Below, one piece after another: positions 1-8,450 of a DNA stretch of 64,000 nt (positions are counted from its first letter, which is position 1; each line of letters starts with the position of its first letter). The notes under the pieces were generated by a model. That model had not been told where the DNA came from. It made no database searches and saw nothing but the letters and a program-made list of their open reading frames with translations. This DNA is from Nostoc sp. CMAA1605. GTDB taxonomy: Bacteria > Cyanobacteriota > Cyanobacteriia > Cyanobacteriales > Nostocaceae. A program made the translations under genes and the position numbers. Location of the stretch: the NCBI RefSeq assembly GCF_021596505.1, contig NZ_PJIZ01000012.1, positions 1 through 64,000 of the forward strand. The letters run 5' to 3'.

Positions 1-45
1 TTTCCCATACACAATGCCCCATACCCTATGCCCTATTCCCCATAC

Positions 46-648
46 CTAGTCTAGTTTCTCACCACTCAGGATAAAAATGGGATCAACGGCGGCAAAGGTT
101 TGAGAGAAGCCGCGTCTTTCTAGTCGGTTAACCGCAGACTGCACAACTTCAATATTTCTCGCTTGCAACTGGGAAAAGCTTTGAGAAATCATGTACAAAC
201 TTTCTAGATTAGTGGCTGTCGCTACTACTCTTCCCGATGACGGTAAATAATTCCACACCGTTTGCAAAATATCTTGAATTGGTCGCCCTCCCTCAATACA
301 GACACGCTGAGGGCTGACTTTAATTTCATGTAAACACTCCGGCGCACTACCTTCAATCACTTCTACATTTTTGACACCAAAGCGATCGCAATTACGTTTA
401 ATTAAATTAGCTACTTCTTCATCCCGTTCTACAGCAACAATCTGTCCTTTTGGACACAACAACCCTACTTCTACAGGGATTGTACCCGTACCTGCGCCAA
501 TATCCCATAAAACCGAATCAGGTTCTAAACGCAGTTGAGAAATCAATAACAACCGAATTTCTCGTTGACTCAGAGGAATTCCCGGCAAATGCTCGAAAAA
601 CTCATCAGGAATACCAGGTGTAACATAAGGCCAAAGTTGGGAAGGCAT
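46..648 (-). CDS. cbiT: Precorrin-6B/cobalt-precorrin C12 decarboxylase-methyltransferase subunit CbiT
   Basis: This cytoplasmic enzyme acts in cobalamin biosynthesis, methylating C15 and decarboxylating the C12 acetate side chain of precorrin-6B or the cobalt-precorrin equivalent. The protein has the opening PGIPDEFF and PLSQREIR typical of CbiT, then the SAM-binding WDIGAGTGTIPVE loop and the VAVERDEEVA acidic ribose-binding strand, then IEGGRP. About 200 residues fits stand-alone CbiT, as opposed to the fused CobL. An in-frame TTG lies four codons upstream (660); I chose ATG at 648, but neither has a clear ribosome binding site. No other cob gene is adjacent. The call is by motif only, but the fit is good. 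Confidence 0.85.
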   Translation of the reverse strand: MPSQLWPYVTPGIPDEFFEHLPGIPLSQREIRLLLISQLRLEPDSVLWDIGAGTGTIPVEVGLLCPKGQIVAVERDEEVANLIKRNCDRFGVKNVEVIEGSAPECLHEIKVSPQRVCIEGGRPIQDILQTVWNYLPSSGRVVATATNLESLYMISQSFSQLQARNIEVVQSAVNRLERRGFSQTFAAVDPIFILSGEKLD

Positions 649-674
649 AGGAATACGCAATTATACTAGTACAA

Positions 675-794
675 GGGGCAGGTGGTAGGCAGGGGCAGGG
701 GGAGCAGGGGGAGTAGGGGGATAAATTGGCGACAAATTAATGACTCATCATTACTCATCACTCATTACTCATTACTCAGCACTCAGCACTCATT
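675..794. repeat. STRR arrays in the cbiT-kinase intergenic region
   Basis: Two degenerate heptamer arrays sit back to back: a G-rich one (GGGGCAG/GGGGGAG units, about 675-720) and an ACTCATT/ACTCAGC array (about 742-793). The second array ends directly at the kinase ATG, so the kinase translation start region is made of repeat and has no recognisable Shine-Dalgarno sequence. Confidence 0.8.
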
Positions 795-2192
795 ATGATT
801 GGGGAAACATTCAATAATCGCTATGAGATTCAACAACAGTTGGGTAAAAAAGCAGGGCGAAGGACTCTACTTGCTCAGGATCTAGTTACTAGTGAATTAG
901 TGGTTGTCAAATTACTAGCCTTTAGTAGTGATTTTGAATGGAATGATCTCAAATTATTTGAGCGTGAGGCAGAAACTCTCAAATCTTTGTCACACCCGTT
1001 AATTCCCAAATATATTGACTATTTTGAGTTAAATTTACCCAAGATTAAAGGATTTGCCTTAGTACAGAGTTATATCCCAGCCCAAACTTTAGAGCAATAC
1101 CTACAATCTGGCAGAACTTTTACCGAAACTGAAGTTAAACAAGTAGCTAAAGCAGTTTTAGAAATTCTTATATATCTACATGGACTGCACCCCCCTGTGA
1201 TCCACCGTGATATTAAGCCTAGCAATATTTTATTGGGGGAGCGTTCTGGTAACAGTGTTGGCCAAGTCTATTTAGTAGATTTTGGTTCAGTCCAAACTGT
1301 TTTGGCGACAGAAGGCGGAACTAGAACTGTAGTGGGAACTTACGGCTATATGCCACCAGAACAGTTTGGCGGACGTACTGTTACTGCTTCTGACCTTTAT
1401 AGCTTGGGTGCAACATTAATTTACTTAATCACGGGGACTCATCCTGCTGATTTGCCCCAAAAAGATTTTCGGATACAGTTTGAGTCTGTAGTCAATCTCA
1501 GTTCAGGTTTGACACGCTGGCTCAAGTTCATAATTGAACCTAATTTAGAACGAAGATTCAGTTCTGCAAGTGCTGCACTACAAGCTTTAGAAGGATCGCA
1601 AGCACCAATAAATATTAGTAGCAGTTTGGTGATCTCTCAACCAGTAGGTAGCAAAATCCAACTCACGAAAAATTGGGATGTGCTGGAAATTGTCATTCCT
1701 CCAAAGGGTTTTAGTTGGTCGATGCTGTTTACAGGAGCATTTGCGATCGCCTGGAATTCTTTTGTTCTACCTTGGACAATCTCGGCATTGCTAGCCTCTT
1801 TTCCTCTCAATCTCGCCTTGCTCGCATTTTCACTACCTTTTTTGGCTGTGGGTGCCACTCTGTTATGTGGCATAATCTCCCATCTATTTGGGTATACCCG
1901 TTTACGTATCGATCACCAAGAAATTATGTTTTATGACGAACTTTTTGGTTTTCAACACCACCGTTCCAGTCCTTCACGCAAAACCAGCATTAACAAACTA
2001 GTTTATATCCAAAAATATTGGACTAGAGATCGTGAAGGTAATCGCACTGAAGTTCCGGCTAAATTAGAAATTTGGGCAGGTGTAAGAAAATATGAACTTG
2101 GTGTTAATAGCATCATTGAATGGGAAGCAGAATTAAAATGGTTAGCCCAGGAAATCAGTGATTGGTTGGATATGCCAATTCAACGGGGATAA
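795..2192 (+). CDS. Membrane-anchored serine/threonine protein kinase
   Basis: This is a eukaryotic-type (Hanks) protein kinase that phosphorylates unknown protein targets. The N-terminal domain has the VVVKLL lysine near residue 39, the catalytic loop HRDIKPSN near residues 136-143, DFGSV near 162 and a PPEQ form of the APE motif. After about residue 270 comes a linker, then two hydrophobic stretches (about residues 308-330 and 335-365) that should anchor it in a membrane, and a C-terminal basic domain of about 90 residues. All catalytic residues are present, so it is probably active. The N-terminal glycine loop is weak (QLGKKAGRRT), as in many cyanobacterial kinases. It stands alone and its signal is unknown. 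Confidence 0.9.
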   Translation: MIGETFNNRYEIQQQLGKKAGRRTLLAQDLVTSELVVVKLLAFSSDFEWNDLKLFEREAETLKSLSHPLIPKYIDYFELNLPKIKGFALVQSYIPAQTLEQYLQSGRTFTETEVKQVAKAVLEILIYLHGLHPPVIHRDIKPSNILLGERSGNSVGQVYLVDFGSVQTVLATEGGTRTVVGTYGYMPPEQFGGRTVTASDLYSLGATLIYLITGTHPADLPQKDFRIQFESVVNLSSGLTRWLKFIIEPNLERRFSSASAALQALEGSQAPINISSSLVISQPVGSKIQLTKNWDVLEIVIPPKGFSWSMLFTGAFAIAWNSFVLPWTISALLASFPLNLALLAFSLPFLAVGATLLCGIISHLFGYTRLRIDHQEIMFYDELFGFQHHRSSPSRKTSINKLVYIQKYWTRDREGNRTEVPAKLEIWAGVRKYELGVNSIIEWEAELKWLAQEISDWLDMPIQRG

Positions 2193-2247
2193 ATAGAAAC
2201 TAATTTTCGTGGCGAGAGTTTCCCTATAGTCGTTTAGATTAATCTTA

Positions 2248-2425
2248 GGGACTTCCAGAAAATAAATTATCTTATCCAATTTCCTAGATCAGACATCATT
2301 CTTTTTCCCCCTACTTCCCCTGCTCCCCCTGCTCCCCCTGCTCCCCCTGCTCCTCCTACTCCCCCTGCCCCCTGCCCCCTGCCCCTTGCCCACGCAGTGA
2401 TAATATTTTTTAAGTTGGAAGTCCC
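2248..2425 (-). mobile_element. MITE family 1, copy A (178 bp)
   Basis: This element has 10-bp terminal inverted repeats GGGACTTCCA/TGGAAGTCCC and is flanked on both sides by TTA (2245-2247 and 2426-2428), a probable 3-bp target duplication. Its ends match the copies at 14710-14831 and 46313-46418 in reverse orientation. The middle is an expanded G-rich STRR array (here read as CCCCCTGCT repeats). It encodes no protein and ends about 80 bp upstream of tatA. Confidence 0.75.
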
Positions 2426-2504
2426 TTATTTGTATGGCTAGATTATCTCGCGCTGATGCACTCTACCAGACTGATACAACTAAAAAATTCAGGAGAAACT
2501 TTAT

Positions 2505-2678
2505 ATGTTTGGACTAGGATGGACTGAAGTAGCGATTATTGCCGTCGTCGCTATCGTCATTTTCGGCCCGAAAAAAATTCCCGAACTGGGAAGCGCACTA
2601 GGTAAAACCCTACGAGGTTTTAAGGAGGAGCTAAAAACGCCTAGTGAGGATACCACCTCGGAACAAGAAGAAAAATAG
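2505..2678 (+). CDS. tatA: Twin-arginine translocase subunit TatA
   Basis: This is the small pore-forming subunit of the twin-arginine protein export system in thylakoid and plasma membranes. The 57-residue product has the short N-terminal transmembrane helix (about residues 5-19), the invariant FGP hinge at residues 20-22 followed by KKIPELG, an amphipathic helix (SALGKTLRGFKEEL) and an acidic tail. Cyanobacterial TatA proteins are typically of this size. The start has a good ribosome binding site, AGGAGA at 2491-2496. A MITE lies directly upstream, so the promoter must be in roughly 80 bp or inside the MITE. TatC is not in the window. Confidence 0.92.
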   Translation: MFGLGWTEVAIIAVVAIVIFGPKKIPELGSALGKTLRGFKEELKTPSEDTTSEQEEK

Positions 2679-2746
2679 ATTTTTTAAACTGCCAACTCAG
2701 CAACAGTCAATAGTAGAGATGCGACTTTTCCCATCTCTACTATCAA

Positions 2747-5452
2747 CTACAGCAAAGTATTAATTACAGAATTAGATGCTATGCCATTTTGGTTATCAAC
2801 AACGGAGGAGTGAATATTTTGTGGCTGAATATCTTCCGCTACTACACCGCGTAGCTTAATCAATCTAATAGCGCGGCTGACACTCTCTGGCAGAATTACT
2901 ACCAAACCTTTGTCGGGAGCCATGTCCAAACCTCGATTAATGGCTTGGGTTTCATCCAAAATCGATTCATAACGGGCATCTGGTTTAACTTGTGTGATGC
3001 CTTTGGTGATTAAATCCGAAGCTGATCCCCTTGCTCTACCTCTGGTATCGTCGTCTTCTTTGACAATGATGTAGTCAAAAATTTCGGCGGCTAGTTTACC
3101 TAGCATAACAAAATCTTCATCGCGGCGATCGCCAGGTCCACCCACTACACCAATTCGTTGTCCGGTTGTCCAGTTACGCACGAAAGAACCCAAAGCCTCG
3201 TAACTGGCGGGATTATGGGCATAATCTACTAGGGCGTGGTAGCTACCCAAGTTAAACAAGTTCATCCGTCCTGGGGTTTGACTCACCGAAGCCCGGAAGG
3301 TTTTCAAGCCGGCGCGAATTTGCTCTATGGTGACATTCTGAACAAAGGCTGCCAAACTTGCGGCTAAGGCATTAGCAATCATAAACGGCGCACGGCCGCC
3401 CATCGTCAAGGGAATATTTTCTGCCCTTTCGATGCGATGTGTCCAATCTCCTTTAACAATTGACAGATAGCCGTTTTCATAAACTGCGGCGACTCCTCCC
3501 TTTTGGATGTGCTGCTGCACTAGTTCCGAACTGGGATTCATCGTAAAGTAGGCAATGTTGGCTTTGGTTTTTTCTGCCATTGCGGCGACACGGCGATCGT
3601 CGGCGTTGAGTACAGCATAACCATTGGGAAATACTGCTTCTGCAACCACACTCTTGAGGTTGCCTAACTGATCAATGGTGTCAATGTCACCTATCCCTAA
3701 GTGATCTGCTGCTACATTTAATACCACCCCAACGTTAGCAGACTCAAAACCCAAACCAGAACGCAAAATGCCTCCACGGGCTGTTTCTAGAACTGCAACC
3801 TCTACAGTTGGGTCTTGTAAAATCAAATGCGCGCTTTGTGGGCCTGTGTTATCACCAGATTCTACTAAGAAATCTCCGATATATGTCCCGTCTGTAGTTG
3901 TATATCCTACTACTTTACCTGTTTGCTTATAAATATGGGCGAGTAGGCGGGTAGTTGTGGTTTTACCGTTCGTCCCTGTAACGCTGAGGATGGGAATGCG
4001 GCTCGATTGTTCAGGGGGGAACAGCATATCCATAACTGCGCCAGCTACGTTGCGGGGAATGCCTTGACTGGGGGCAACGTGCATTCTAAACCCTGGTGCA
4101 GCATTGACTTCCACAATTACGCCATCTAACTCTCTCAAGGGACGGCTAATATCTGTGGTGACGATATCTAGCCCCGCAATATCCAAACCAATGATTTTCA
4201 CTACCCTTTGGGCTAACCAAATATTTTCCGGGTGGATTTCATCTGTCCGGTCTACCGCGATACCACCTGTACTGAGGTTGGCTGTTGCCCTTAAATAACA
4301 AATCGCGCCTTTAGATAGCACGCTGTTGAGAGTGTAACCTTGCCGTTCGAGGAGTTGGTAGCTAGTGCGGTCTAGTTCGATTTTGGTGAGGACTTTATCA
4401 TGTCCTTCGCCACGGTTAGGATCTTTGTTGGTTTCTTCGATGAGTTCAGCGATGGTGGTTCTGCCATCACCTACAACGTGGGCTGGTACACGTTCAGCAA
4501 CTGCTACCACCTTCCCATTTACCACTAGTACCCTATGGTCGCGCCCAACGTAATACCTTTCGACAATAATGGAGCGAGAAACTTGTCTAGCAGCTTCGTA
4601 GGCGGCTTCGGCTTCTTCCCAATTTCTGATATCGATGGTAATACCCCGTCCGTGGTTGCCATCTAGGGGTTTAATGACAATCGGATAACCACCGACGTAT
4701 TCAATAGCTTCTTCTAAATCATCTAGGAAGTTAATTACTGTACCTCTAGGTACGGGTACCCCTGATGCCGCTAGGATGCGTTTAGTGGCTTCTTTATCAC
4801 AGGCTAATTCTACGCCCAGGATGCCGGTTTTTTGGGTCATGGTGGCTTGCATCCGTTTTTGATTCACGCCATAGCCAAGTTGAATCAAAAAACGTGCGCC
4901 TAGCTGCATCCAAGGAATACCGCGCTTTTCAGCTTCTTTGACAATAGATTCTGTAGAAGGGCCAAGGGACGCATCACGGCAGAGGTCTTTCAGGTCTTGA
5001 ATATCTTGCTCTAGTTCTGCCTTGGGATATCGTCCACGGTCTACAATACTTTGGCACAGTCTGACGGCGGCTCGGCCTGCGTAACGTCCTGCTTCTTCGT
5101 TGATATACTCAATAACTACCTGGTAAATTCCAGGTGTGGCCGTTTCACGGGTGCGGCCAAAGCCAACGTGCATTCCGGCTAATTCTTGGAGTTCTAGGGC
5201 TACGTGTTCGACAATGTGACCCATCATCGTGCCTTCTCGCACTCTCATTAGAAAACCGCCACGACAGCCAGGTGAGCAGTAGTGACCTTCTAGACTTGGC
5301 AGTGCCTCTACCAATCCTTCATAAAAACCAGGTATTTCGTTGGAGGGTTTCTCCGCAAGGTTCTCTAAGTCGAGGCGCATGACGATCAGCTTGTGGCGTC
5401 GAATGCTCCAGTAGTTTGGGCCGCGTAAGGTCTGGATCTTGAGGATTCTCAT
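2747..5452 (-). CDS. cphA: Cyanophycin synthetase
   Basis: This enzyme polymerises aspartate and arginine, using ATP, into cyanophycin (multi-L-arginyl-poly-L-aspartate), the granular nitrogen reserve. The 901-residue protein begins MRILKIQTLRG and has an N-terminal domain, an ATP-grasp module (about residues 220-470, with the GNHGRGITI loop) and a C-terminal Mur-ligase-like module with the P-loop TGTNGKTTTTR near residue 492 and the DYAHNP motif. Length and order are those of full CphA1. An upstream in-frame start at 5482 adds ten residues that do not look like the family, so I placed the start at 5452. It lies 171 bp downstream of cphB on the same strand, probably one operon. Confidence 0.97.
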   Translation of the reverse strand: MRILKIQTLRGPNYWSIRRHKLIVMRLDLENLAEKPSNEIPGFYEGLVEALPSLEGHYCSPGCRGGFLMRVREGTMMGHIVEHVALELQELAGMHVGFGRTRETATPGIYQVVIEYINEEAGRYAGRAAVRLCQSIVDRGRYPKAELEQDIQDLKDLCRDASLGPSTESIVKEAEKRGIPWMQLGARFLIQLGYGVNQKRMQATMTQKTGILGVELACDKEATKRILAASGVPVPRGTVINFLDDLEEAIEYVGGYPIVIKPLDGNHGRGITIDIRNWEEAEAAYEAARQVSRSIIVERYYVGRDHRVLVVNGKVVAVAERVPAHVVGDGRTTIAELIEETNKDPNRGEGHDKVLTKIELDRTSYQLLERQGYTLNSVLSKGAICYLRATANLSTGGIAVDRTDEIHPENIWLAQRVVKIIGLDIAGLDIVTTDISRPLRELDGVIVEVNAAPGFRMHVAPSQGIPRNVAGAVMDMLFPPEQSSRIPILSVTGTNGKTTTTRLLAHIYKQTGKVVGYTTTDGTYIGDFLVESGDNTGPQSAHLILQDPTVEVAVLETARGGILRSGLGFESANVGVVLNVAADHLGIGDIDTIDQLGNLKSVVAEAVFPNGYAVLNADDRRVAAMAEKTKANIAYFTMNPSSELVQQHIQKGGVAAVYENGYLSIVKGDWTHRIERAENIPLTMGGRAPFMIANALAASLAAFVQNVTIEQIRAGLKTFRASVSQTPGRMNLFNLGSYHALVDYAHNPASYEALGSFVRNWTTGQRIGVVGGPGDRRDEDFVMLGKLAAEIFDYIIVKEDDDTRGRARGSASDLITKGITQVKPDARYESILDETQAINRGLDMAPDKGLVVILPESVSRAIRLIKLRGVVAEDIQPQNIHSSVVDNQNGIASNSVINTLL

Positions 5453-5623
5453 GGGAATAGGTAGATGGAGATTCGGAACCAAAATTCTAGTTTCTTACTG
5501 GAATTGACCGCTAAACTGTTTAAAATGAACAGTTTTTTTGATTATTTTATGTATTGCTTGGGTTTTTCTACAGCAGAGAATAATAGGCGATCAATTCAGT
5601 CTAACCTCAGGTACTCTATTCCG

Positions 5624-6487
5624 TCAGCTGGAGATGCGGTGTACAGCAGGCAATACGGTGCGCTGGTACAGGTGGAAGCGATCGCCATAGCTGAGGATAT
5701 GCAGACGTAAGTTATGCACGGTCAAAGGTTCATTTGCGCCAACGTGGGGTTCGTTGGTATGGGTTAATTCAGTGGGATCGACAATGGTGACACTGCCTTT
5801 ACCCATGACCTGTAACCACCCATCGCGCTCAAATACGGCACAAGTGTCTTCATCAATGCCAATTCCTAGTCTATCGGGATGGGCAGCAACTGCACTAATG
5901 AGACGACCCATGCGATTGCGATTATGGAAGTGTTGGTCAACAATGACTTCGGGGATTAATCCCAAGCCAGTCGCCATATCAACTAAGGAGCGATTTGGCG
6001 TTTCACCACTACCACCGCCAGCAATCATGTGATGTCCCATCACTGCTGCGCCTGCACTTGTGCCTGCTAAGGTCAGATGTCCTGCGCGCACCCGCTTACG
6101 AATAATTTCCATTGCTGGTGTATCAGACAAGACACCACAGAGACGCAGTTGGTCTCCTCCTGTTAAAAATACCCCGCTACAGGCTTCTAGGGCTTCTTTG
6201 ACATAGGGAGATTCGCACTGTTCCCGCTCACGGATGTCTAAAATCTCGACCTTTTCAGCACCCATTTCTTCAAAAATCCGGATGTACCGACCACCAATAA
6301 TCGCGGGTTCGCGAGAGGCAGATGGAATAATTGTAATATAAGCCTTACTTGCACCAGAACGTCCAAAAAAAGTTCTGAGGATTTCGCGTCCATGAACTTT
6401 ATCTTCTGCGCCTCCGATTACCAGAACGGCGGTTTTTGTTGCTTGGGGTGTCCTCATTTCCAGCGATTTAGCTTTTAATTCCGGCAT
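5624..6487 (-). CDS. cphB: Cyanophycinase
   Basis: This serine-type exopeptidase (peptidase family S51) cuts cyanophycin to beta-Asp-Arg dipeptides. The nucleophile lies in GTSAGA (serine near residue 144), preceded by FLTGGDQLRL; both are family signatures. It is 287 residues from the ATG at 6487, which has AGGAGA eight bases upstream. A longer frame reaches 6571 but its 28 extra residues lack family character. It precedes cphA on the same strand, the order seen in cph operons of heterocystous cyanobacteria, so synthesis and breakdown are probably co-transcribed. The dipeptide would need a separate isoaspartyl dipeptidase, which is not in this window. Confidence 0.96.
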   Translation of the reverse strand: MPELKAKSLEMRTPQATKTAVLVIGGAEDKVHGREILRTFFGRSGASKAYITIIPSASREPAIIGGRYIRIFEEMGAEKVEILDIREREQCESPYVKEALEACSGVFLTGGDQLRLCGVLSDTPAMEIIRKRVRAGHLTLAGTSAGAAVMGHHMIAGGGSGETPNRSLVDMATGLGLIPEVIVDQHFHNRNRMGRLISAVAAHPDRLGIGIDEDTCAVFERDGWLQVMGKGSVTIVDPTELTHTNEPHVGANEPLTVHNLRLHILSYGDRFHLYQRTVLPAVHRISS

Positions 6488-7054
6488 TGTGTTTCTCCTG
6501 TCAACAACTTCAGGAACCATCGCTTTGGACGGGTTTCCCGGCTGATGGCGAATGGCGTGTGAATTTAACAAGGTGGATTAGCCTGATAGTTTTTGGACTT
6601 TGCTTTTAAGAGAGGACACTGCATTCGAGTCACAAGAAGCCTCATTTATTCTGGTGTTCTTTGCTGTTCCTCAAAGCCAGTGCCTTGTTTTTCACCTGTC
6701 CACTGTCTCCAGACTGATTTAATTTTGCTTAGGGGCTGTGTTCGCCTCTAGCATTGGGGATTAGGTTTCCCTTCTGGGTTTGGAGTGAGCAGGTCTTTAC
6801 ACACATTTTCTGAGGCTGGCCTGATACATCCTGGAAGTTGTTAACCTGGTTCAGATTATTTATTTAAATCTAGTTGTGACAATATTTAAACATAAATTTA
6901 AGTAACTAGAAAAACTTTGAGCTTAACCAAAACCAAGAGTTGCAAGACTTTTAGATACTATTGATAAAGCCTATATGTAGTTTTAACCTACATTGGCTGC
7001 TTGTGTTTGATAGACATTCATTCTTAAGATTAGTGTTCTTGAATACGAATTACT
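6488..7054. other. Divergent intergenic region cphB/trmD
   Basis: This 567-bp stretch separates divergent genes and should hold the promoters of the cphB-cphA operon and of trmD. The part next to cphB (6580-6860) is GC-richer than the rest and could be a long transcribed leader, but I recognise no riboswitch or known RNA. A palindrome TGTAG-N7-CTACA lies at about 6974-6990. It resembles an NtcA site but has nine instead of eight bases between GTA and TAC. Confidence 0.5.
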
Positions 7055-7798
7055 GTGCGTTTTGATATAGTTACACTTTTTCCTGACTGTTTTACCTCGG
7101 TTCTGAACTCTGGTTTGCTGGGTAAAGCCCTGGCTAAACAAATTGCCCAGGTAAACTTAGCTAATCCCAGAGACTTTACTACCGACAAGCACCGCAAGGT
7201 AGATGACGAACCTTATGGTGGTGGTGTAGGGATGCTGATGAAGCCTGAACCAATTTTTAGTGCAGTGGAGTCTCTCCCAGTTTTACCCCGGCGAGAAATT
7301 ATTTTAATGAGTCCTCAAGGACAAACCATCAATCAGCCCCTATTACGAGAATTAGCCAGCAATTACGACCAATTAGTGGTAATTTGTGGGCATTACGAGG
7401 GGGTAGATGAGAGGGTACTGCATCTTGTCACCCGTGAGGTATCGTTGGGGGACTTCATCCTCACAGGGGGAGAAATTCCGGCGATGGCGTTGATTAATGG
7501 TGTGGTACGTCTCCTTCCGGGAACTGTGGCTAAAACCGAGTCCTTAACGGCCGAAAGTTTTGAAGAAGGACTATTAGACTACCCACAATACACCCGTCCC
7601 GCCGACTTTCGTGGTTGGAAAGTCCCAGATGTTTTACTATCTGGAAATCATGCTGCTATTGCCAAATGGCGTTATGAACAACAGATAGACAAAACACGCG
7701 ATCGCCGTCCTGATTTGCTCTCTAAATGGCTGGAGGAGAGGCAGGGGGAAGGAGGCAGGGGGGCAGGGGGCAGAGAGCAGGGGGGCAATAAATCATGA
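7055..7798 (+). CDS. trmD: tRNA (guanine-N1)-methyltransferase TrmD
   Basis: This enzyme methylates G37 of tRNAs with a G at position 36, using SAM, and prevents +1 frameshifting. The product starts MRFDIVTLFPDCF from a GTG and has the trefoil-knot SAM site (ICGHYEGVDERV, then LGDFILTGGE) and the PADFRGW motif near the C-terminal domain. The conserved protein ends near SKWLEERQ. The last 17 or so residues (GEGGRGAGGREQGG) are encoded by an STRR G-rich array that runs into the stop codon, so this tail is repeat-derived and probably not functional. Its closest downstream neighbour is ispF. Confidence 0.97.
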   Translation: MRFDIVTLFPDCFTSVLNSGLLGKALAKQIAQVNLANPRDFTTDKHRKVDDEPYGGGVGMLMKPEPIFSAVESLPVLPRREIILMSPQGQTINQPLLRELASNYDQLVVICGHYEGVDERVLHLVTREVSLGDFILTGGEIPAMALINGVVRLLPGTVAKTESLTAESFEEGLLDYPQYTRPADFRGWKVPDVLLSGNHAAIAKWRYEQQIDKTRDRRPDLLSKWLEERQGEGGRGAGGREQGGNKS

Positions 7799-7871
7799 TT
7801 TTCGGCTTTTTTCTGCCCAATGCCCCATGCCCAATGACTAATGACTAATGACTAATGACTAATGACTAAAC
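7728..7871. repeat. STRR arrays at the 3' end of trmD and before ispF
   Basis: A GGGGGCAG/GGAGGCAG array covers the last codons of trmD (about 7735-7788). A second array of TGCCCAA units passes into five copies of the heptamer AATGACT (about 7833-7870), ending seven bases before the ispF ATG. As at the kinase gene, the repeat replaces the ribosome-binding region of the downstream gene. Confidence 0.8.
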
Positions 7872-7874
7872 CTC

Positions 7875-8366
7875 ATGAACATCCGAATTGGTAACGGCTA
7901 CGATATTCATCGATTGGTGAGCGATCGCGCTTTAATTTTGGGGGGAGTCCAAATCCCTCATGAATTGGGTTTATTAGGACATAGTGATGCAGATGTACTA
8001 ACTCACGCCATTATGGACGCAATGTTGGGTGCATTATCTCTAGGCGATATCGGTCACTATTTTCCACCTACTGACCCCCAATGGGCTGGGGCAGATAGTT
8101 TAGTTTTGTTAAGCCAAGTAGATCAGTTAATTCGTGATCAAGGCTGGCAAATAGGCAATATTGACTCAGTTGTAGTTGCAGAACGTCCCAAGTTGAAACC
8201 ACACATTAAAACTATGCGTGACAAAATAGCAGATGTTTTAAAATTACAACCTAATCAGGTCGGTGTTAAAGCTACAACCAATGAGAAATTAGGCCCAGAG
8301 GGGCGAGAAGAAGGCATTTCTGCTTATGCTGTAGTCTTGCTGGTATCTTCTAATTCAGTTGGTTAA
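7875..8366 (+). CDS. ispF: 2-C-methyl-D-erythritol 2,4-cyclodiphosphate synthase
   Basis: This enzyme makes the cyclic diphosphate intermediate of the MEP isoprenoid pathway, feeding carotenoids, the chlorophyll phytyl chain and quinones. The 163-residue protein has the metal-binding GYDIH near residues 8-12 and [15 protein letters not shown], plus the C-terminal [16 protein letters not shown] that forms the CMP site. Length and motif order are standard for the homotrimeric enzyme. The start ATG follows directly on an STRR array, with no visible ribosome binding site. Confidence 0.97.
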   Translation: MNIRIGNGYDIHRLVSDRALILGGVQIPHELGLLGHSDADVLTHAIMDAMLGALSLGDIGHYFPPTDPQWAGADSLVLLSQVDQLIRDQGWQIGNIDSVVVAERPKLKPHIKTMRDKIADVLKLQPNQVGVKATTNEKLGPEGREEGISAYAVVLLVSSNSVG

Positions 8367-8450
8367 ATTCTTTGGTTGATGCGGTACTATTGGCAAACTT
8401 AATTCAACATTCATTTTTCTTAAACTTTAGTATTAGTGCATCTAAAAATT

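Noticed and set aside
4104..4553. Short plus-strand frames within cphA
   Set aside because: Shadows of the cphA coding frame; no start signals or domains.
6572..6860. A known RNA (6S, tmRNA, RNase P RNA or riboswitch) in the cphB leader
   Set aside because: I compared remembered signature sequences on both strands and found no match.
6974..6990. NtcA-type palindrome upstream of cphB and trmD
   Set aside because: GTA and TAC are nine bases apart, not eight, and no well-placed -10 element is seen; noted but not called as a site.
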